Below are positions 59,809 through 64,000 of a stretch of 64,000 bases of DNA, in pieces. The notes below the pieces were generated by a model that made no database searches, was not told the DNA's origin, and saw nothing but the letters and a program-made list of their open reading frames with translations. A program made the position numbers and the translations under genes. Location: contig NZ_FNTA01000004.1 of NCBI RefSeq assembly GCF_900105055.1, positions 1,736,001 to 1,800,000 on the forward strand. Direction: 5' to 3'. How positions within the stretch are numbered: the first letter of the stretch is position 1; each line of letters begins with the position of its first letter. Origin of the DNA: Amycolatopsis lurida (GTDB lineage Bacteria > Actinomycetota > Actinomycetes > Mycobacteriales > Pseudonocardiaceae).

Positions 59809-60261
59809 TCACACGTAAAGCGAGGTGAACGGGGCGAAGGGCAGGTTACGGATGACGAACCAGACGACGAACACGACACCGAACGCGAGCGGCGTCCAGC
59901 GCCAGTGCAGCCAGCTGTTCACCGCACGGCCCCGAAGTCTTCCGACCGCCCAGGCGACGGTGCTCCAGACGAGCAGCAGAACGACCACAAAGGACACCGC
60001 GTTGTAGTGCAGCGCGGCCGGGATGTCCCCGTGCAGCGCGCTGTAGACCATGCGCATGCCGCCACAGCCCGGACAGGCGATGCCGAGCAAGGTCTTGGTG
60101 GGACAGACCGGAAGCGGCCCGCCCGGAGTGGTGGGATCACCCAGCCAGAGGACGACGCAGCCGAGCCCCGCGCCGGCGGCGATGGCCAGGGGTGGCCCCA
60201 GCGCGCGGGCCTTCGCTTTGAACCCGCGCGCTGGGAATCCCGTGTAGACGGACGACGTCAC
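59809..60261 (-). CDS. DUF2752 family membrane protein
   Basis: A 150-residue protein with three membrane helices. The DUF2752 signature is CPTKTLLGIACPGCGGMRM near residues 52-70, with three cysteines, followed by ALHGDIPAALHYNAVSF. The function is not known; the cysteines might bind a metal or take part in redox. The GTG at 60261 overlaps the stop of the CD225-like gene before it by 4 bp, so the two are coupled. Confidence 0.88.
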   Translation of the reverse strand: MTSSVYTGFPARGFKAKARALGPPLAIAAGAGLGCVVLWLGDPTTPGGPLPVCPTKTLLGIACPGCGGMRMVYSALHGDIPAALHYNAVSFVVVLLLVWSTVAWAVGRLRGRAVNSWLHWRWTPLAFGVVFVVWFVIRNLPFAPFTSLYV

Positions 60262-60608
60262 GGCGTGAAGCTTCCCGCCGACGCGCCGATGATGACCATC
60301 ACCACGATGAAGATGATGTACAGCAGGAAGAGCACGCCAGTGGAGATCGCTCCCCACATGGCCCACTTCTTCGCGTCGTCGGCGGCTTTCTGGGCTTCGG
60401 CGTAGAAGCCCTGCGACCACAACGTCTGCACCTGGCTCGACTTCACGATCGCCACGATACCCAGCGGCAAGCAGCACAACACCGTGCAGAGAATGGCCCA
60501 CACCAGGTTGTTGTCCGGCGGCGGGCCGTAGTTCGGCATGCCACCGTAGTACGGCTGCTGCGGCGGTGGCCCGCCCGGAGGCGGGTAGTTCGGGTACTGG
60601 TCGGTCAT
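60258..60608 (-). CDS. CD225/dispanin-like membrane protein
   Basis: A 116-residue protein. A short PPPGG/YYGG-rich head of about 30 residues is followed by NNLVWAILCTVLCCLPLGIV, then AIVKSSQVQTLWSQG, and a second helix (ISTGVLFLLYIIFIVVMVII). This is the classic CD225 core with LCCLPLGIVAI. It overlaps the DUF2752 gene by 4 bp. It is another member of the four-copy group in this stretch, closer to the gene at 60634 than to those at 57-58 kb. Confidence 0.9.
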   Translation of the reverse strand: MTDQYPNYPPPGGPPPQQPYYGGMPNYGPPPDNNLVWAILCTVLCCLPLGIVAIVKSSQVQTLWSQGFYAEAQKAADDAKKWAMWGAISTGVLFLLYIIFIVVMVIIGASAGSFTP

Positions 60609-60633
60609 GAGGTCTCCCCCTCGATCGCCTCGA

Positions 60634-60975
60634 TCAGCGGTAGGTGTTCGGGTCGACCGAGGTCGCGAAGACGCCGAGCACGACGAAGAAGACGACGTAC
60701 AGGATGGCGAGCACGACACCGACGATCGCCGCGATGATCGACCACTTCTTGGCCGCGTCGGCCGCTTCCTGCGCGGCGGCGGGCTGGCCCTGCGCCCAGA
60801 GGGTGTTCACCTGGTTCGCCTTGACGATGGCGACGATACCGAAGGGCAGGCAGCACAGGATCGTGGTGAGGATGGCCCACACCAGGTTGTTGTTGGGCGG
60901 CGGGCCGGGGTTGTTGAAGCCTCCACCACCCTGAGGGTCGCCGGAGTAGTTGGGCAGGCCCTGGTTGTCGGTCAT
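60634..60975 (-). CDS. CD225/dispanin-like membrane protein
   Basis: A 113-residue protein of the CD225 family: a Gly/Pro/Asn-rich head of 28 residues, NNLVWAILTTILCCLPFGIV, AIVKANQVNTLWAQGQ, and a last helix SIIAAIVGVVLAILYVVFFV. It starts the group of six membrane-protein genes running down to 57393. The intergenic space to era upstream is 156 bp, so the promoter is probably there. Confidence 0.9.
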   Translation of the reverse strand: MTDNQGLPNYSGDPQGGGGFNNPGPPPNNNLVWAILTTILCCLPFGIVAIVKANQVNTLWAQGQPAAAQEAADAAKKWSIIAAIVGVVLAILYVVFFVVLGVFATSVDPNTYR

Positions 60976-61131
60976 TTACCGCTTTCCCTTCACGAATGAG
61001 ATGTGGAAATCGACCCGGACGCCGCCGCCCGATCAGCGATCACCGGAGTCAAGGGTTGAGACTCTAAGGTCACCCGTCCGGTTCCACATCATCAACCGGT
61101 CTCCGCGACCGAATCGAGACATTCCGTTCAG

Positions 61132-62031
61132 TCAGAAGCCCAGCCGTCGCAACTGACGGGGGTCGCGCTGCCACTCTTTGGCGACCTTGATGTGCAGGTC
61201 GAGGTAGACCTTCGAACCGAGGAGCCCCTCGATCTGCTGCCGGGCGCGGGCGCCGACGTCCTTGAGCCGCTCACCCTTGTGCCCGAGGATGATGCCCTTC
61301 TGGCTCGGTCGTTCCACATAGAGGAACGCGTGCACGTCGATCATGTCGTCCCTGCCCTCGTGGGGCAGCATTTCCTCGACGGTGACGGCGATCGAGTGCG
61401 GGAGTTCGTCCCGGACACCCTCCAGCGCGGCCTCGCGGATCAGTTCGGCGACGAGGGTCTGCTCGGGTTCGTCGGTGAGTTCGCCGCCCGGGTACAGCTG
61501 CGGGCCTTCGGGAAGGTGCCGCACCAGCAGGTCCGAGAGCGCGCCGACCTGGAAACCGTCCACAGCGGACACCGGGATCAGCTCGGCGAACTCCATGACC
61601 TCCTGCAGGGCGAGCAACTGCTCGGCGACCTGCTCGGGCTTCACGAGATCCGTTTTGGTGACGACGCCGATCACCGGGGTGCGCTTGGCGATCTTCTTGA
61701 GCTCGGCGGCGATGAACCGGTCACCGGGACCGACTTTCTCGTTGGCGGGCACGCAAAGCCCGACAACGTCCACTTCGGACCATGTCGAGTGGACGATGTC
61801 GTTGAGCCGCTCGCCGAGCAGGGTCCTCGGCCGGTGCAGCCCCGGCGTGTCGATGATCACCAGCTGGGCGTCGTCGCGGTGGACGATGCCGCGGATGGCG
61901 TGGCGGGTGGTCTGCGGTTTGCTGGAGGTGATCGCCACCTTGCTGCCGACGAGCGCGTTGGTCAGCGTCGATTTGCCCGCGTTGGGCCGTCCGACGAAGC
62001 AGGCGAATCCTGAACGATGCGGCTCGGCCAT
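61132..62031 (-). CDS. era: GTPase Era
   Basis: A 299-residue GTPase for 16S rRNA maturation and 30S assembly. G1 is GRPNAGKSTLTN near 14-25, G2 lies in SSKPQTTRHAIRG, G3 is IIDTPGLHRP and G4 is VTKTD. The C-terminal KH domain (QKGIILGHKGERLKDVGARA) binds the 3' end of 16S rRNA. The end WQRDPRQLRRLGF is typical. The ATG shares one base with the stop of the gene before it (TGATG). The order ybeY - CNNM gene - deaminase-like - era is kept as in mycobacteria. Confidence 0.97.
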   Translation of the reverse strand: MAEPHRSGFACFVGRPNAGKSTLTNALVGSKVAITSSKPQTTRHAIRGIVHRDDAQLVIIDTPGLHRPRTLLGERLNDIVHSTWSEVDVVGLCVPANEKVGPGDRFIAAELKKIAKRTPVIGVVTKTDLVKPEQVAEQLLALQEVMEFAELIPVSAVDGFQVGALSDLLVRHLPEGPQLYPGGELTDEPEQTLVAELIREAALEGVRDELPHSIAVTVEEMLPHEGRDDMIDVHAFLYVERPSQKGIILGHKGERLKDVGARARQQIEGLLGSKVYLDLHIKVAKEWQRDPRQLRRLGF

Positions 62032-62357
62032 CAGCTCAGCACCTTGCCGCTGGGATCGGCCAGGTGGATCGGGGCCCTCTCGGCGATGTCCCGCACCGCC
62101 TGCACGGACGCCTCCTTGAGCAGGCCTTCGGCGGTCACCACGACGGCGGCCTCGATTCCTTCGGCTCCACTCGAAACGGCGGCGGCGACGGCGGCCTGCA
62201 GCGCGGTGAGCTTGAACGACGGCTGGTCGACCGTGCTCGCCGCGTAGGTGCGGCCGTCGGTGTCGCGGAGCGCGGCGCCCTCGGCGGCCTGGGTGCGGGC
62301 TCGCGCGGACCTGGCCAGGGTCACCAGCTTCTGGTCTTCGGCGTCCAGCTCAGGCAT
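62031..62357 (-). CDS. cytidine deaminase-like protein without zinc motif
   Basis: A 108-residue protein at the place of Rv2365c. It shows the deaminase-like order: helix [15 protein letters not shown], strands [18 protein letters not shown], then [13 protein letters not shown] and a strand [10 protein letters not shown]. But the HAE and PCxxC of true cytidine deaminases are absent, so it cannot bind the catalytic zinc. It may be a structural or binding partner. The ATG at 62357 has AGGAG 8 bp upstream and overlaps the CNNM gene by 8 bp. Confidence 0.82.
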   Translation of the reverse strand: MPELDAEDQKLVTLARSARARTQAAEGAALRDTDGRTYAASTVDQPSFKLTALQAAVAAAVSSGAEGIEAAVVVTAEGLLKEASVQAVRDIAERAPIHLADPSGKVLS

Positions 62358-63702
62358 GTTCGACACTCCTGTCACTTTCATCGGGCTGCGGGACCCGGGT
62401 CCGGCGCCTGCCCTGGGCAGGGTCGGTCACCGCGTCCGCGTCGGCGGGGTGGACGACCACCGTGGTGATCCGCATCCGCCCGCGCCGGTCCTTACCGCCT
62501 TCGGCGAACAGCCGAAGTCCGGCGACCTCGGCTTCGGCCCCCGGCAGCGGGACCCTACCCAGTCGCTCGGCGAGCAGCCCGCCCACGGTCTCCACGTCGT
62601 GGTCTTCGAGGTCGATCCCGAACAGTTCGCCCAGGTCGTCGATCGAGAGCCGGGACGAGACGCGGACCGCGCCGTTTTCGAGTTCTTCGATCTCGGGACG
62701 TTCGTCGGTGTCGGATTCGTCGGTGATCTCGCCGACGATCTCTTCGAGGATGTCCTCGATGGTGAGCAGGCCGGCGGTGCCGCCGTACTCGTCGACGGCG
62801 ATCGCCATGTGGTTGTGGGAGACCTGCATCTCCTTGAGCAGATCGTCGAGCCGCTTCGAGTCCGGCACGAAGCTGGCCGGGTTCATCAGCTCCTCGACTT
62901 GGCGCTGCGAGCCGCCCTCGGCCATGTACGCGGGCATGAGGTCCTTGATGTTGACCACGCCCACCACGTCGTCGACGGAGTCGCCGATCACCGGCAGCCG
63001 GGTGAACCCGGTCCGCAGGGCCAGCGCGAGGGCCTGGCGCACGGTCTTGTCGTGCTCGATCCAGACGATCTCCGTCCGCGGCACCATGACTTCGCGCGCG
63101 ACGGTGTCGCCGAGCTCGAACACCGAGTGGATCATCTCGCGTTCGGATTCCTCGACGACGCCGCGTTCCTGGGCGAGGTCGACCAGCTCACGCAGTTCGA
63201 CTTCGGAGGTGAACGGTCCTTCGCGGAAGCCGCGGCCGGGGGTGATGGCGTTACCGAGGACGATCAGCAGCCTGCTGAGCGGGCCGAGGATCGACCCGAG
63301 GACACGGACGGGTCCCGCGACGACCAGGCCGATCCGGTACGGGTGCTGGCGGCCGAGGGTGCGCGGGCCGACGCCGATGAGCACGTAGCTCACCACGACC
63401 ATCACGCCGGCGGCGACGACCACGGCGAGCCACAGCGGCTGGATCCAGCCAAGGACGTCCACGGTGACCAGCACGGTCGCGGTCAGCTCGCAGGTCATCC
63501 GCAGCAGCAGGATCAGGTTGATGTGACGGCGGCGTTCGGCGATGACCAGCGAAAGCTGACGCGCGCCGGGACGCCCGAGCCGGACGAGACCGTCGGCGCG
63601 GGCCTTGGAGACCGTGCTGACCGCCGCGTCGGCGGCCGCGAACACCCCGGCGAGCAGGATCAGCGCGATGGCGATGACCAGCAGGGCCGCGGGACTACCC
63701 AT
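62350..63702 (-). CDS. CNNM/CorC-type membrane protein with CBS domains
   Basis: A 450-residue protein (Rv2366c type). The CNNM domain with about four helices is at the N-terminus ([20 protein letters not shown]). Two CBS motifs follow ([40 protein letters not shown], then [20 protein letters not shown]). The CorC_HlyC domain ends it ([20 protein letters not shown]). These proteins bind ATP at the CBS pair and likely move or sense Mg2+ or other divalent ions. The ATG at 63702 is set 11 bp after the ybeY stop. The gene overlaps the deaminase-like gene. Confidence 0.93.
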   Translation of the reverse strand: MGSPAALLVIAIALILLAGVFAAADAAVSTVSKARADGLVRLGRPGARQLSLVIAERRRHINLILLLRMTCELTATVLVTVDVLGWIQPLWLAVVVAAGVMVVVSYVLIGVGPRTLGRQHPYRIGLVVAGPVRVLGSILGPLSRLLIVLGNAITPGRGFREGPFTSEVELRELVDLAQERGVVEESEREMIHSVFELGDTVAREVMVPRTEIVWIEHDKTVRQALALALRTGFTRLPVIGDSVDDVVGVVNIKDLMPAYMAEGGSQRQVEELMNPASFVPDSKRLDDLLKEMQVSHNHMAIAVDEYGGTAGLLTIEDILEEIVGEITDESDTDERPEIEELENGAVRVSSRLSIDDLGELFGIDLEDHDVETVGGLLAERLGRVPLPGAEAEVAGLRLFAEGGKDRRGRMRITTVVVHPADADAVTDPAQGRRRTRVPQPDESDRSVEHA

Positions 63703-63713
63703 TCCGGCGCCGC

Positions 63714-64000
63714 CTAGGCCGGAGGTTCGTCGGCGGGCACGGCGTCGAGACCGGCGGTCCCGAGGAGCCTGTCGTCCGCGGAACGCTGCGCGTCGCGCTT
63801 GTTGAGCGCGGCCACGGCCGCCTGGAACTCGCCGAGGATCCGCTTCTGCAGGCCGAACATCTCGCGTTCCTCGGCGGGCTCGGCGTGGTCGTAGCCGAGC
63901 AGGTGCAGCACGCCGTGCGTGGTGAGCAGGTGCAGCTCGTCGATCAGCGAATGCCCCGCCGTCTTGGCCTGGTCTTTCGCGAACGCCGGGCACAGCACGA
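63714..64000 (-). CDS. ybeY: endoribonuclease YbeY, C-terminal part (cut by window edge)
   Basis: At least 95 codons reach the stop at 63714; the N-terminus lies outside. The zinc site [11 protein letters not shown] (H-x3-H-x5-H) is complete, preceded by [10 protein letters not shown]. YbeY trims and checks ribosomal RNA. The last 40 residues ([17 protein letters not shown]) form an extra tail. It is just upstream of the CNNM gene, as in mycobacteria. Confidence 0.95.
   Translation of the reverse strand, partial: VLCPAFAKDQAKTAGHSLIDELHLLTTHGVLHLLGYDHAEPAEEREMFGLQKRILGEFQAAVAALNKRDAQRSADDRLLGTAGLDAVPADEPPA

Overview
The window is high-GC actinomycete chromosome. The order dnaG - dgt - glyS - smtB - zur - uppS - recO - era - cytidine-deaminase-like gene - CNNM/CorC gene - ybeY matches the conserved block around Rv2343c-Rv2367c of mycobacteria. 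The large regulators, serpin, class F sortases and the intergenic hairpin repeats (GCGAAAGCCACTTTCGC type; GTGAAGGCCCCCTTCA type) point to the Pseudonocardiales, most likely an Amycolatopsis-like species. That genus call is inference.

Positions 1-33 kb are an accessory and regulatory arm. It holds a flavin monooxygenase with a divergent PucR regulator (1-1496). An EACC1-like protein with a degenerate P-loop/TPR protein follows (1503-4994), and is a candidate conflict system. Next are a PEP-mutase-family enzyme, a YjdF membrane protein, and a Ser/Thr kinase beside two tandem membrane-anchored paralogues and a BTAD-FHA (EmbR-like) regulator (6555-11392). Further on are an amino acid permease, a secreted HEETH protein, a WYL regulator with its operator, and XRE-STAND-TPR and LuxR-type (LAL) regulators. 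A DUF222/HNH (13E12-type) protein is preceded by a perfect actinobacterial LexA box. The arm also has an FG-GAP repeat protein, an IclR-like regulator, small enzymes and two sigma-factor loci. Two relics of lost genes lie here: an MFS transporter (20766-20970) and a histidine-kinase ATPase (27068-27300). The most system-like unknown is 29658-32569, a zincin-TPR protein followed by a TRADD-N-associated two-helix membrane protein. It ends at a tRNA-Asn gene.

Positions 33-64 kb are mostly housekeeping. They hold tam, dnaG, an ECF41/SigJ sigma factor facing its usual carboxymuconolactone-decarboxylase partner, an aldehyde-dehydrogenase homologue without the catalytic cysteine, a polytopic membrane protein, a serpin, and dgt. 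These are followed by a SanA-like protein, a four-gene ABC transporter/two-component operon, glyS, and a sortase locus (surface protein plus two class F sortases). Zinc control comes next: smtB-zur, with a nearby permease/TIGR03943 pair that has a Zur-box-like palindrome at its start codon. The window ends with uppS, recO, a cluster of CD225-like, RDD and DUF2752 membrane proteins, era, a cytidine-deaminase-like gene, a CNNM/CBS protein and the 3' part of ybeY.

The intergenic DNA carries several very strong hairpins. There is a 53-bp element present identically twice (42469 and 48108), an inverted array of 21-bp units (48194-48378), and terminators with 19- to 25-bp perfect arms.
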